DNA from: Lachnospiraceae bacterium UBA4317
Lineage (GTDB): Bacteria; Bacillota_A; Clostridia; Lachnospirales; Lachnospiraceae
DNA length: 18,144 bases
Assembly: GCA_002394525.1 (NCBI GenBank)
Contig: DGUF01000051.1
Span: 1 to 18,144 of the forward strand
Reading direction: 5' to 3'
Below the pieces are notes generated by a model, which saw nothing but the letters and a program-made list of their open reading frames with translations, made no database searches and had not been told where the DNA came from. Of the stretch, positions 1 through 7,780 are shown piece by piece. The first letter of the stretch is position 1; every line of letters begins with the position of its first letter. Position numbers and translations under genes: made by a program.

Positions 1-1406
1 GCGTCGATGATCTCGGCGACGATCTGGTCATACTGGGGAGCGTTCATGAAGTTGCTGATGGTCACGATCCTGGCGGAAGGTGCGGACTTTCTGGCGCGCT
101 CAACCAGATCCTGGTGGCAGACAACGAATTTGATACCGGCGGGGACCTCGGAGACGGAGAAGTGCTTGACCTTGATGTTGGTCAGGCCAGCAGCCTCGAG
201 CTTCCTCTGCAGGACGGCCGCGCCCATGGCGGAGGAGCCCATGCCTGCGTCGCAGGCGAATACGATCGTATCCAGTGTCCGGAGGTCTACTTCGCCGCCG
301 TCAGCCGTGGCTGCGTAGGCGCCGCCGGCCTGGCCCTTGGAGGCCGCCTTCATATCGGACATCTGGGCCTGCGCATCCTCAAGGCTGGCATTGCTGTTGG
401 ACATTTTCACGATCGGAGTCGCGATCAGGAAGGAGACCGCGGTCGCGATCAGGAAGCTGATGATGACCAGGATCTGGCCGCCTCTGGGGGCCACGGCCAG
501 CATGGCCAGGATGGAACCGGGGGAAGCGGGGCTGACGAGGCCGACATTGAAGAGGGTGTTAAAGAACATGGCCGCCACACTGCCGCCGATCGTAGCCACA
601 AGGAGCAGGGGGTTCATCAGGACATAGGGGAAGTAGATCTCATGGATACCGCCGAGCACATGGACGATCAGGGCGCCGGGTGCGGAATCCTTCGTGGTCT
701 TGTCCTTCGCGAACATCCAGTAGGCCAGCAGGACGCCTGCGCCTGCGCCGGGGTTGGTCTCGATCATGTAGAAGATGGACCTGCCCATGGTCTCCGCCTG
801 CTGGGCGCCAAGAGGGAGTGAAGATGCCGTGGTTGATGGCGTTGTTGAGGAAGAGGACCTTGGCGGGCTCGACAAAGATGGAAACCAGGGGGAGAAGGCC
901 CATGTTGACCAGAATGTCAACGCCGCCCTGCAGGAATGACCAGGACTGCCGCCATGACGGGTCCGATCAGGTAGAAACCGATGATGGCCAGGATCATGCC
1001 CAGGATACCGATCGAGAAGTTGTTGACCAGCATCTCGAAGCCGGCCGGGAATCTTTCCCTCGACCATCTGGTCAAACTTTTTGATCACCAGGCCGCCCAG
1101 AGGGCCGACCATCATGGCGCCCATCAGCATGGGATAATCGGGCGCGCCGCAGACGACACCGACGCAGGCGATGGCGCCCATGACGGCTCCGCGCTGGCCG
1201 CCGACCATCTTACCGCCTGTATAGGCGATCAGGACGGGAAGCACGTAGGAAAGCATGGGACTGACCATGGTGGCCAGCTGCTCATTGGGGAACCACCCCG
1301 CCGCGATGAACAGGGCTGTGATCAGGCCCCATGCGATGAAGGCGCCGATGTTGGGCATGACCATACCGCTCAGGAACCGCCCGAAGGACTGGACTTTTTC
1401 TTTCAT
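1..1406 (-). CDS. mtlA: PTS mannitol transporter EIICB (MtlA), 3' end cut by window edge, three compensating +1 insertions
   Basis: Membrane permease and phosphoryl-transfer subunit that takes up mannitol as mannitol-1-phosphate. It opens with a typical MtlA N-terminus ([20 protein letters not shown]). The EIIC signatures [20 protein letters not shown] and [11 protein letters not shown] are all present, followed by an EIIB domain with the phospho-Cys motif [11 protein letters not shown] near 220-255. No EIIA is seen, so a separate mtlF is expected to the left. Start ATG 1406 is preceded by GAGAGGA; ATG 1409 is the alternative. Three extra C/G bases, near 1047-1049, 933-934 and 815-818, each shift the frame by +1. 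Together they restore it, so the frame stays open from 1406 to the window edge. About 78 residues in between are read in the wrong frame; the correct frames encode normal MtlA sequence ([10 protein letters not shown], then [12 protein letters not shown]). Either the sequence has local errors or the gene is a non-functional allele. Family assignment is very secure. Confidence 0.88.
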   Translation of the reverse strand, partial: MKEKVQSFGRFLSGMVMPNIGAFIAWGLITALFIAAGWFPNEQLATMVSPMLSYVLPVLIAYTGGKMVGGQRGAVMGAIACVGVVCGAPDYPMLMGAMMVGPLGGLVIKKFDQMVEGKIPGRLRDAGQQLLDRYPGHDPGHHRFLPDRTRHGGSPGHSCRAALTFWSTWAFSPWFPSLSSPPRSSSSTTPSTTASSLPLGAQQAETMGRSIFYMIETNPGAGAGVLLAYWMFAKDKTTKDSAPGALIVHVLGGIHEIYFPYVLMNPLLLVATIGGSVAAMFFNTLFNVGLVSPASPGSILAMLAVAPRGGQILVIISFLIATAVSFLIATPIVKMSNSNASLEDAQAQMSDMKAASKGQAGGAYAATADGGEVDLRTLDTIVFACDAGMGSSAMGAAVLQRKLEAAGLTNIKVKHFSVSEVPAGIKFVVCHQDLVERARKSAPSARIVTISNFMNAPQYDQIVAEIID

Positions 1407-1652
1407 CATTTCCTCTCTTTCCGGAACGCAGCCTGCAGATCGTGAGAAGCTTCGCGCTCTTCCTCATCATACCGGAGCATGTAAATGCGCAGCCATCGTC
1501 ATATCTGTTTTTCTCACGGATCTTTTCCGGGACCGGCGGCGTTCCTGCGCCGGCCCCTCCCGCGGCCCGCCCTCTCCGGGCGCTCCCGCAGGACCTCCTC
1601 CTTTATGTGTGGATCTCTCAGGCAGAAGGTTTTTATTTCCTTCGACGCATTC

Positions 1653-1682
1653 ATTATAGGGTCCCCGAAAGCCGGTCTGCAA
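1653..1682 (-). promoter_or_regulatory. Predicted mtlA promoter
   Basis: On the minus strand there is a perfect -10 TATAAT (1658-1653) with a weak -35 TTGCAG (1682-1677) 18 bases upstream. A poor -35 beside a good -10 fits an activator-dependent promoter, as expected for a gene switched on by MtlR. Confidence 0.55.
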
Positions 1683-1698
1683 CGAATACAAAATGAAC

Positions 1699-1722
1699 TT
1701 TGTCACCCCGGAAAGTGACAAA
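1699..1722. promoter_or_regulatory. Candidate MtlR operator, inverted repeat TTTGTCAC-N8-GTGACAAA
   Basis: A perfect 8+8 inverted repeat with an 8-base spacer, about 40 bases upstream of the mtlA -10. The half-site TTGTCAC resembles the TTGNCAC half-sites reported for MtlR in Firmicutes, although the reported spacing is shorter from memory. The mtlR gene is nearby. A lone GTGACAA half-site recurs at 1925-1931. Confidence 0.5.
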
Positions 1723-1998
1723 CACTTCATCAATTCCGGACATGGCTGAAAAGAAAAGGGAAATATCAATTTTGACCTATTATCTTTTTAAAAACAAGAG
1801 AAAACCCCTTTTAAATACAGGATTTTTTCAATCTTTGAAGTCGCCGGAACATCAAAACAGACGCATACTGATTTTTCAAAAAACAGATGAAAGGATGCTT
1901 TCAGGACATTTTTATCCCGCCAAAGTGACAATGCCGCCCACTGCCGGAAGGGCCCGGACTGAAAAGACGTATGCTGCAGCCGGGAAAGAAACAGAAAA

Positions 1999-2027
1999 CA
2001 GACATACAGGAAGAAATCTGCTATACT
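1999..2027 (+). promoter_or_regulatory. Predicted pap promoter (extended -10)
   Basis: TGC-TATACT (2019-2027) is an extended -10. A -35-like CAGACA lies at 1999-2004 with a 17-base spacer. Transcription would begin near 2034, leaving a leader of about 90 nt. That leader holds two small tetraloop hairpins: CCCC-GAAA-GGGG (2056-2067) and CCGGA-CGGA-TCCGG (about 2081-2094). Confidence 0.55.
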
Positions 2028-2122
2028 ATTGTATAAAAGTAAGTACAATCATCCTCCCCGAAAGGGGTCACTATCGCGCGCCGGACGGATCCGGCTGTCA
2101 TTCACTGGAAAGGGGTGTTCTC

Positions 2123-3601
2123 ATGTTAAAAGATTTTGTAAAAGCCGCAAAGCCCGAACCGGACCAGCTGTCGGCAGAGATCAGACAACAAAGAGACAGG
2201 CTGGCAGTATTCCAGACAAAGATCAAGGAGGCAAAGCTCCCGGTCATGGTGATCTTTGAAGGCTGGGGCGCTGCCGGCAAGGGAAGCATGATCGGACGTG
2301 TCATCCGCAGCATCGACCCCCGCTTCTTTGCGGTAAAGACAATGGCAGAGCCGACGCCCGAAGACATGCGTTATCCTTTTTTATACAGGTATATGAAGGA
2401 GATCCCGGAAGCGGGAAAATTTGTCTTCTTTGACGCTTTCTGGATGGAGGAGGTCATCTCCCAGAAAATGACAGGGATCATTGATGACAGTACCTATGCC
2501 AGACGGGTCAAAAGCATCAACACGACGGAGAGGTCTCTGACGGACAACGGCTACCTGGTCATGAAATTTTTCTTCCATATCAGCAGGAAGGAACAGAAAA
2601 AGCGCCTCAAGTCCCTCAAGGGCCATAAAAACACAAGCTGGCGCGTCAATCTCTTCGATGTTCTGGAAAACAAGTACTACAACGATTATCTGGAGGTATA
2701 TGACCAGTTTCTGGAGGACACCAACCGGTCGGCCGCGCCCTGGTACATCATCGACGCCAAGGACAAGAAATGGGCTGAGCTCCAGGTCCTGCGCTTCCTC
2801 AACCAGGGAATCGACACCGCCCTGAAGAACCACGCCCTGGCCGCCCCGATCCGGCAGAACATCTTCCCGCTCAACCGCACGCCGCTCCTGTCAGAGATTT
2901 CTCTCGACGACAAGACGATCACGGACGAGGAATACAAGGCCGAGCTGGATGACCTGCAGAAGAAGCTCAGCGACCTCCACAATGTGCTCTACCGCAAAAA
3001 GATCCCGGTCATCATCGCCTACGAGGGCTGGGACGCCGCCGGAAAGGGGGGCAATATCAAGCGCATCACCGCGGCCCTGGATCCCCGCGGCTACCAGGTC
3101 CTCCCGATCGCCAGTCCCGAGCCCCACGAAAAGGCCCGCCACTTCCTCTGGCGCTTCTGGACCCGCCTGCCCAAGGACGGCCACATCGCCATCTTTGACC
3201 GGACCTGGTACGGCCGCGTCATGGTCGAGCGGCTGGAGGGCTTCTGCAGCGAAAACGACTGGCAGCGCGCCTACAACGAGATCAATGAATTCGAGAAGGA
3301 ACTCGCGGAGTGGGGCGCCGTCGTCATCAAGTTCTGGGTCCAGATCGACAACGAGACCCAGCTCGAGCGCTTCACCGACCGCCAGAACACCCCGGAAAAG
3401 CAGTGGAAGATCACCGACGAAGACTGGCGCAACCGCGAGAAATGGTCAGACTATGAAGCCGCGGTCAACGAGATGCTCCAGAAGACCAACACGACCTTCG
3501 CGCCCTGGTACATCCTGGAGTCCAATGATAAAAAATATGCCAGGATCAAGGCCCTGCGCATTGTCGTGGATACACTGAAAAAGGCCTGCAAGGAGAGGTA
3601 A
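2123..3601 (+). CDS. pap: Polyphosphate:AMP phosphotransferase, two-domain PPK2
   Basis: A 492-residue protein with two tandem PPK2 domains. In this class the enzyme transfers phosphate from inorganic polyphosphate to AMP, giving ADP. Domain 1 (about 15-240) has a P-loop EGWGAAGKGS at 46-55. Domain 2 (about 265-490) has EGWDAAGKGG at 301-310 and the lid/Walker B element FDRTWYGRVMVERL around 358-371. In domain 1 the equivalent element is FDAFWMEEV, so it lacks the Asp-Arg-x-Trp-Tyr pattern and its P-loop Asp is Gly. Domain 2 is therefore probably the catalytic half, as known for this family. Start ATG 2123 follows AAAGGGG at 7 bases and matches the usual family N-terminus. The frame is open further upstream, but that part is not family-like. 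It is convergent with mtlR and divergent from mtlA. Confidence 0.93.
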   Translation: MLKDFVKAAKPEPDQLSAEIRQQRDRLAVFQTKIKEAKLPVMVIFEGWGAAGKGSMIGRVIRSIDPRFFAVKTMAEPTPEDMRYPFLYRYMKEIPEAGKFVFFDAFWMEEVISQKMTGIIDDSTYARRVKSINTTERSLTDNGYLVMKFFFHISRKEQKKRLKSLKGHKNTSWRVNLFDVLENKYYNDYLEVYDQFLEDTNRSAAPWYIIDAKDKKWAELQVLRFLNQGIDTALKNHALAAPIRQNIFPLNRTPLLSEISLDDKTITDEEYKAELDDLQKKLSDLHNVLYRKKIPVIIAYEGWDAAGKGGNIKRITAALDPRGYQVLPIASPEPHEKARHFLWRFWTRLPKDGHIAIFDRTWYGRVMVERLEGFCSENDWQRAYNEINEFEKELAEWGAVVIKFWVQIDNETQLERFTDRQNTPEKQWKITDEDWRNREKWSDYEAAVNEMLQKTNTTFAPWYILESNDKKYARIKALRIVVDTLKKACKER

Positions 3602-3650
3602 GACCCTGCCCCGGCCAAAAATCGAAATTTCCCATGAGCTAAAAAAGTGT

Positions 3651-3663
3651 CTGAGGCACTCAG
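3651..3663 (-). terminator. Intrinsic terminator of mtlR
   Basis: Read on the minus strand, CTGAG-TGC-CTCAG (3663-3651) is followed by ACAC and six T (3646-3641). It is a short stem with a clear T-tract, placed just past the mtlR stop. Confidence 0.55.
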
Positions 3664-3666
3664 GAT

Positions 3667-3731
3667 GAGCCGGGGGACCTGCTGGCTGACTCACCCCACA
3701 GGGGCGGGTCAGCCGGTCAGTCCCCCGGCTC
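3667..3731 (+). terminator. Large hairpin terminator between convergent pap and mtlR
   Basis: GAGCCGGGGGA (3667-3677) pairs perfectly with TCCCCCGGCTC (3721-3731). Inside it CTGGCTGAC pairs with GTCAGCCGG, and CCCC with GGGG. A T-rich stretch follows to about 3757. The two genes converge here, so it may stop transcription from both sides. Confidence 0.7.
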
Positions 3732-3745
3732 TTTCATTTCACATT

Positions 3746-5926
3746 TCACATTTTTTCGACATATTCCGAAAAGAAGGTCCGCAGCTCATGGGTGAGTTCG
3801 GTGCGCACGGCATCCTCCTCCCCGGCCAGGACAGCGTCCAGAAACTCCCTGTTTTTAATAAAGGCGCCGCTGATCCTGCCCAGGACCTCGGCGTGGATCT
3901 GTCTGTGGCTGTCGACGGGCATCAGCATCATGACCGCCGCCCCGATCCCCTTGAAATAGGGGTCCGTGAAGGATCCGCCGCTCCTGGGTGTGCAGGTCAC
4001 GAAGACGGTCTCCTGGACCGCGTCCGTCCTGCAGTGGAGGAGGCAGAAATTCATCTCGGGAAAGATCTGGGAATTGAGGCGCTCGCGCTCCGTCACCGAG
4101 GAGATGACCCTGGAGGCGGAGGAGAGGCTGTCCGTGACCTGCATGGCCAGGACTCTGAGCAGCTCCCGGAAGGTCACCTTTTCCGCGATCCTGTAATGGC
4201 GGTATTTGCGGGTCAGGGCGGACAGATCTCCCGCGATCACGCCAATCTCGTCCATCTGCCGGACAAAGTCCGTGTCCTGTCTGCGGCGGCGGACCTGGCC
4301 GTAGCCCTTGATCCTGTACTCGATCTGGTTGATGTCGCTGGCTGTGATCAGGGGGCTGATCCTGACGCAGTCGATCCCCAGGAAGTCCAGATTCAGGGTG
4401 GAGACAAAGAAATCCGTGTCCGCGATCACGCCGGGACTGATCTCATCCATTCCGTAGGCCCGGAAGGTCGCCCTGTCCCCGAGGCGGTTGCTGAGCTTGG
4501 TCAGCATCAGGCGGGCGACGCCGAAGCCGCTGGCGCAGACGACCCCGATCACGACCCTTCTGGCCGTCCTCTGGCGCTCCAGGATCCGTTCCTCCGCCGC
4601 GCCGAAATGCATGGCCAGAAACCCCACTTCCTCCTCCCGGACCTTCGCGCCCGTCTCACGCTCTATGACGACGGCGGCTCTGGCGCAGCGCTCAAAGACA
4701 TCGGGATATTCCTCCTGAATATCCTTGAGGATGGGGTTGAAAATATTCATGTGGTTGAAGAGGCGGACGATGACTGGCCTCAGATGCACCAGGAGGCCGC
4801 GGACAAAATCATCATCACACTTGAGCTCATAGGCGATCGAGGGATTGAAGATCTCGGTCATCTCATCGATCATGTTCAGGAGCTTCTCCTCGTCCATTCC
4901 GCGCAGCTGCCGCATGACGGCGTCGTCCGCCGACGGCGTGTCTCCCGCGCTTCCGGAATAGGCGATCTTGGATCCCCGCAGGTGGAGCAGGATATAGGAG
5001 AGCTCCACACCCGGGATCGTGATCGCGAACTCCTCTTCCATCTCCCGCAGGATCCTCGAGGCCAGATCGTAGCCCTCCCACGAGGCCAGGTCCTCCAGCC
5101 CCTTTTCATCAGCCTCCACCACAGCCCCCTTTTCCACGCGGTCGATCGCGATCGCGATATGGACCGCCAGGCCGGCGAGCGCATTGCCGGTCAGCTGCCG
5201 CAGCATGGGCTCATCCATCCTGTTCAGAACCCCGTAGACCCGGCTCAGGATATCATTGTTGAGCAGGGAGTAGATCCCGCTGTCCCCGGCGCTCAGCAGA
5301 ATGTCCGTGATGGCCTCCTCCGCGTTTTTAAAGCCGTGCACGGCTTTTCCGGAAGCACCCTCACTCCCCTGGCCGGGGCTCTTTTCCTTTCTGCGGTCCC
5401 TGGTCCTCTGAGAACTGTTCTCGTGGATAAAGCGCCGCATCGCCTCCCGGTAGTCTCCCTCCGAGCCTCCCAGGACGACCCCGTAGCCCGGTCTGCGGAT
5501 GACCTCCAGATTGTTTTCCGCAAACCAGTCTCCCAGCGCCTCCATATCGCTGGCGACCGTCGCCTCGCTGACATCCAGCATCTGGCTGTAGTAGAAAAGC
5601 TTCCTGGGCTCTCTGTCCCGCAGCAGCTCAAAGAGGAGGTGCCTGCGCCTCTCCTCCCGGCCTGCGGCCTCCGTGCCGCTGTTCTTTTCCACTTCCCTGC
5701 GCAGCTTTTCTATGTTCTGCAGCTCTCCGGACAGGACGATCCCTTTTCCCTTGCGGTTGACGAGCCGCACTCCGTACTGGCGGATATCACTTTCCAGAAA
5801 GCCGAACTCCCTCTGGATCGTCCGTTTGCTGACCCCCAGCAGGTCCGCAATCTCCTGCTTGGAAACAGGCCCCTTCCCTCCCAGCAGGATCTCCAGGATC
5901 TGCTGGGTCCTGGGTGTGAATTCCAT
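3746..5926 (-). CDS. mtlR: MtlR-type PRD transcriptional activator of the mannitol operon
   Basis: A 726-residue PTS-controlled regulator. Domains in order: DNA-binding HTH (about 6-60, SKQEIADLLGVSKRTIQRE), second winged helix (about 97-153), PRD1 with likely phospho-His 256 and 315, PRD2 with His 381 (VHLRP) and His 440 (LAMHFGAA), an EIIB-like domain with Cys 464 (VCASGFGVARLM), and a C-terminal EIIA-like domain with His 631 (LLHCRT). This is the full MtlR layout and length. In studied Firmicutes, MtlR activates mtl genes by DNA binding. It is controlled by phosphorylation of PRD2 and by contact of its EIIB/EIIA parts with the mannitol EII. Start ATG 5926 follows GGAGG at 4 bases. The target mtlA lies on the same strand beyond pap, an unusual separation. 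The regulator is intact although mtlA as read is damaged. Confidence 0.92.
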   Translation of the reverse strand: MEFTPRTQQILEILLGGKGPVSKQEIADLLGVSKRTIQREFGFLESDIRQYGVRLVNRKGKGIVLSGELQNIEKLRREVEKNSGTEAAGREERRRHLLFELLRDREPRKLFYYSQMLDVSEATVASDMEALGDWFAENNLEVIRRPGYGVVLGGSEGDYREAMRRFIHENSSQRTRDRRKEKSPGQGSEGASGKAVHGFKNAEEAITDILLSAGDSGIYSLLNNDILSRVYGVLNRMDEPMLRQLTGNALAGLAVHIAIAIDRVEKGAVVEADEKGLEDLASWEGYDLASRILREMEEEFAITIPGVELSYILLHLRGSKIAYSGSAGDTPSADDAVMRQLRGMDEEKLLNMIDEMTEIFNPSIAYELKCDDDFVRGLLVHLRPVIVRLFNHMNIFNPILKDIQEEYPDVFERCARAAVVIERETGAKVREEEVGFLAMHFGAAEERILERQRTARRVVIGVVCASGFGVARLMLTKLSNRLGDRATFRAYGMDEISPGVIADTDFFVSTLNLDFLGIDCVRISPLITASDINQIEYRIKGYGQVRRRRQDTDFVRQMDEIGVIAGDLSALTRKYRHYRIAEKVTFRELLRVLAMQVTDSLSSASRVISSVTERERLNSQIFPEMNFCLLHCRTDAVQETVFVTCTPRSGGSFTDPYFKGIGAAVMMLMPVDSHRQIHAEVLGRISGAFIKNREFLDAVLAGEEDAVRTELTHELRTFFSEYVEKM

Positions 5927-5981
5927 ATGACCTCCATCTTATCAAACGGGGGCGTGAGACAGAGGGAACGTATCAGACTGA

Positions 5982-6001
5982 CTCACCCCCGATGGGATGA
6001 G
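5982..6001. terminator. Imperfect hairpin between ridA and mtlR
   Basis: CTCACCCC and GGGATGAG pair around a GAT-containing loop with one mismatch. There is no T-tract on the minus strand, so it may be only a weak terminator or a leader structure for mtlR. It shares the 12-base word CTGACTCACCCC with the hairpin after mtlR. Confidence 0.35.
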
Positions 6002-6047
6002 CCGCCCGCGCCGTCCCCCGGCCCGCGCCCCCTGCCCTTTTGCCGGA

Positions 6048-6428
6048 TCAGGACCTGACTGCGATGCACTCAATCTCGACCTTCGCTCCCTTAGGGATGG
6101 CTCCGGCCTCAAAGGCCGCGCGGGCCGGATAGGGCTCCTCAAAAAATTCCGCGTAGACCTCATTCATGGCGGCGAAGTCCTTGATATCGTCGAGCAGGAC
6201 GGTGGTCTTGACCACATCCTTCATGCTGAAGCCTGCTGCCGCCAGGATATTGCTGATATTGGTCAGGCTCTGCCTGGTCTGGGAGGCGATGTCCTCTCCG
6301 GCGAACTCCCCGGTCGCGGGCACGATGGGGATCTGTCCGGAGACATAGACGGTATTGCCGGCCAGGACCGCCTGGGAATAGGGGCCGATGGCCGCGGGGG
6401 CCTTGTCTGTGTGGATGGCTTTGTTCAT
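6048..6428 (-). CDS. ridA: RidA family reactive enamine/imine deaminase
   Basis: A 126-residue YjgF/YER057c/UK114 protein. RidA hydrolyses reactive enamine/imine intermediates such as 2-aminoacrylate released by PLP enzymes, protecting other PLP enzymes. The family signatures are AIGPYSQAV with Tyr 17, VSGQIP, and the C-terminal PARAAFEAGAIPKGAKVEIE with Arg 103 and Glu 120, the substrate-binding Arg and catalytic-site Glu of active RidA. Length is typical. ATG 6428 is chosen because GAGGAGG precedes it at 6 bases; an in-frame ATG at 6446 would add MKRRTD across that site. It lies 120 bases upstream of mtlR on the same strand, and the hairpin between them is only weak, so co-transcription is possible. 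Confidence 0.93.
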   Translation of the reverse strand: MNKAIHTDKAPAAIGPYSQAVLAGNTVYVSGQIPIVPATGEFAGEDIASQTRQSLTNISNILAAAGFSMKDVVKTTVLLDDIKDFAAMNEVYAEFFEEPYPARAAFEAGAIPKGAKVEIECIAVRS

Positions 6429-6737
6429 ATCTGTCCTCCTCTTCATAAATGACCGAAATACAGGAATGATCTAAATACAGGAATGACCGGACTGCCGGAC
6501 CGCGGTCCGGATGCAGATCCTTCCCTCAATAAGGCTGCCCGGTCACTCCGGGGCCGTTACGAAAATAATAGCCTCCCCGCGCCGCATGCGCAAGGAATGT
6601 TTCTACCGTTTTCCCAACTTTTCAGGTGATTTTTTGTCCGGGGAATAGTATAGTATTCTTATAGCTTTTTGTTACCGGAAACCGAATCAGTATGCACCTT
6701 CAACATGTTTTCATTTTCAGGAAAAGGAGGAAAAGTA
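6429..6737. other. Divergent intergenic region ridA / fba
   Basis: About 309 bases. It holds a 14-base direct repeat AAATACAGGAATGA at 6456-6469 and 6473-6486 (17-base period), 28-58 bases upstream of ridA. It also holds a perfect 16-base palindrome, CCGGACCGCGGTCCGG, at 6495-6510. Before fba there are overlapping -10-like TAGTAT/TATAGT sequences at 6646-6656, with no convincing -35. No gene is seen. Confidence 0.5.
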
Positions 6738-7706
6738 ATGGCATTGGTAACAACCACAGAGATGTTCAAGAAGGCCTATGACGGCGGCTATGCGGTCGGC
6801 GCTTTCAATGTAAATAACATGGAGATCGTCCAGGGCATCACGGAAGCCGCCGGCGAGCTCAAGAGCCCCGTGATCCTGCAGGTCTCCAAGGGAGCCCGCG
6901 CCTACGCCAATCACACCTACCTTGTAAAGCTGGTCGAGGCTGCCATCATCGAGAATCCCGAGATCCCGATCGCGCTTCACCTCGACCACGGCGACACCTT
7001 CGAGCTCTGCAAGAACTGCATCGACGGAGGCTTCACTTCTGTCATGATCGACGCTTCCTCCAAATCCTTTGAGGACAATATCGCCCTGACCAAACAGGTC
7101 GTCGATTACGCGCACGCTCACGGCGTTGTCGTCGAGGCTGAGTTGGGAACCCTCGAGGGCGTTGAGGACGAGGTCGTCGTCGAGGCAGGCAAGGCCAGCT
7201 ACACCAGGCCCGAAGAGGTCGAAGAATTCGTGACCCGCACAGGCTGCGACTCCCTGGCGATCGCGATCGGCACCTCCCACGGCGCTTACAAGTTCAGGCC
7301 CGAGCAGTGCACCCGCAATGAGGAAGGCATCCTGGTACCCCCGCCGCTGCGCTTCGATGTCCTGGAGGAGGTCTCCAGAAGGCTTCCCGGATTCCCGATC
7401 GTTCTGCACGGCTCCTCCTCCGTACCGCAGGAGTTCGTCAAGATGGTCAACACCTACGGCGGCAACATGCCCGACGCGGTCGGCATCCCGGAGAGCCAGC
7501 TCCGCCACGCCGCAGAGCTCTCCGTCTGCAAGATCAATATCGACTCCGATATCCGCCTCGCCATGACCGGAAACATCCGCAAGTACTTCGCGGAGCACCC
7601 GGACCACTTCGATCCCAGGCAGTATCTGAAGCCCGCCAGACAGGCCGTCAAGGATATGGTCGCCCACAAGATCCTCAACGTCCTCGGAAGCGCCGGCAAG
7701 GCATAA
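6738..7706 (+). CDS. fba: Class II fructose-1,6-bisphosphate aldolase
   Basis: A 322-residue zinc-dependent aldolase that splits fructose-1,6-bisphosphate into DHAP and glyceraldehyde-3-phosphate in glycolysis, and runs the reverse in gluconeogenesis. Visible motifs: HLDHGD with catalytic Asp 83 and Zn ligand His 84, the VEAELGTLEG loop at 132-141, Zn ligands His 181 (GTSHGAYKF) and His 224 (LHGSS), and the phosphate/substrate site KINIDSD (265-271). Length and sequence style match the CbbA-like bacterial/protist class II type found in clostridia. ATG 6738 follows a perfect AAGGAGG at 7 bases; the frame is open to 6669 but no site precedes that start. A cupin gene follows 74 bases later on the same strand. 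Confidence 0.96.
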   Translation: MALVTTTEMFKKAYDGGYAVGAFNVNNMEIVQGITEAAGELKSPVILQVSKGARAYANHTYLVKLVEAAIIENPEIPIALHLDHGDTFELCKNCIDGGFTSVMIDASSKSFEDNIALTKQVVDYAHAHGVVVEAELGTLEGVEDEVVVEAGKASYTRPEEVEEFVTRTGCDSLAIAIGTSHGAYKFRPEQCTRNEEGILVPPPLRFDVLEEVSRRLPGFPIVLHGSSSVPQEFVKMVNTYGGNMPDAVGIPESQLRHAAELSVCKINIDSDIRLAMTGNIRKYFAEHPDHFDPRQYLKPARQAVKDMVAHKILNVLGSAGKA

Positions 7707-7720
7707 GAAGCTGACTATGC

Positions 7721-7758
7721 TTTCCGGCCGGGAGCCCTGTCCGGAAAACAGGCATTTT
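7721..7758 (+). terminator. Weak hairpin between fba and the cupin gene
   Basis: TTTCCGG (7721-7727) pairs with CCGGAAA (7741-7747), and five T follow at 7754-7758. It could be a partial terminator that lowers read-through into the cupin gene. The gap from stem to T-tract makes it weak. Confidence 0.35.
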
Positions 7759-7780
7759 TCAAAAAACGGGAGGTACATCT

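Larger units (their letters stand above)
1407..2122. other. Intergenic region between divergent mtlA and pap
   Basis: A 716-bp divergent region. The part nearest mtlA (about 1500-1600) is very GC-rich with short self-complementary segments such as CCGGCG 1533-1538 with CGCCGG 1548-1553. It would form a structured mtlA leader of roughly 240 nt. The centre (1723-1920) is AT-rich. It holds the mtlA promoter, an inverted repeat likely bound by MtlR and an extended -10 promoter for pap, listed separately. No believable gene is seen. The open frame running from 1700 into pap has no ribosome binding site at its start and no family-like sequence before 2123. Confidence 0.6.

Noticed and set aside
114..821. 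235-codon plus-strand frame over mtlA
   Set aside because: It is antisense to the EIIB and EIIC parts of MtlA, which are recognisable on the minus strand.
1410..1660. GC-rich mtlA leader as an antiterminator-controlled (RAT-type) leader
   Set aside because: There is no T-tract after the hairpins and no recognisable RAT sequence; MtlR proteins of this layout act as DNA-binding activators.
1700..2122. N-terminal extension of pap
   Set aside because: The frame is open, but it overlaps the candidate MtlR site and the pap promoter, has no ribosome site at 1700, and the family N-terminus begins at 2123.
3647..6058. 803-codon open frame on the plus strand opposite mtlR
   Set aside because: It is the mirror of the MtlR codons, lacks family motifs and crosses the hairpin terminator; the minus-strand gene has all MtlR domains.
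6717..7778. 353-codon minus-strand frame opposite fba
   Set aside because: It is antisense to a clear aldolase with all catalytic residues; Asp/Gly/Val-rich shadow composition and no ribosome site.
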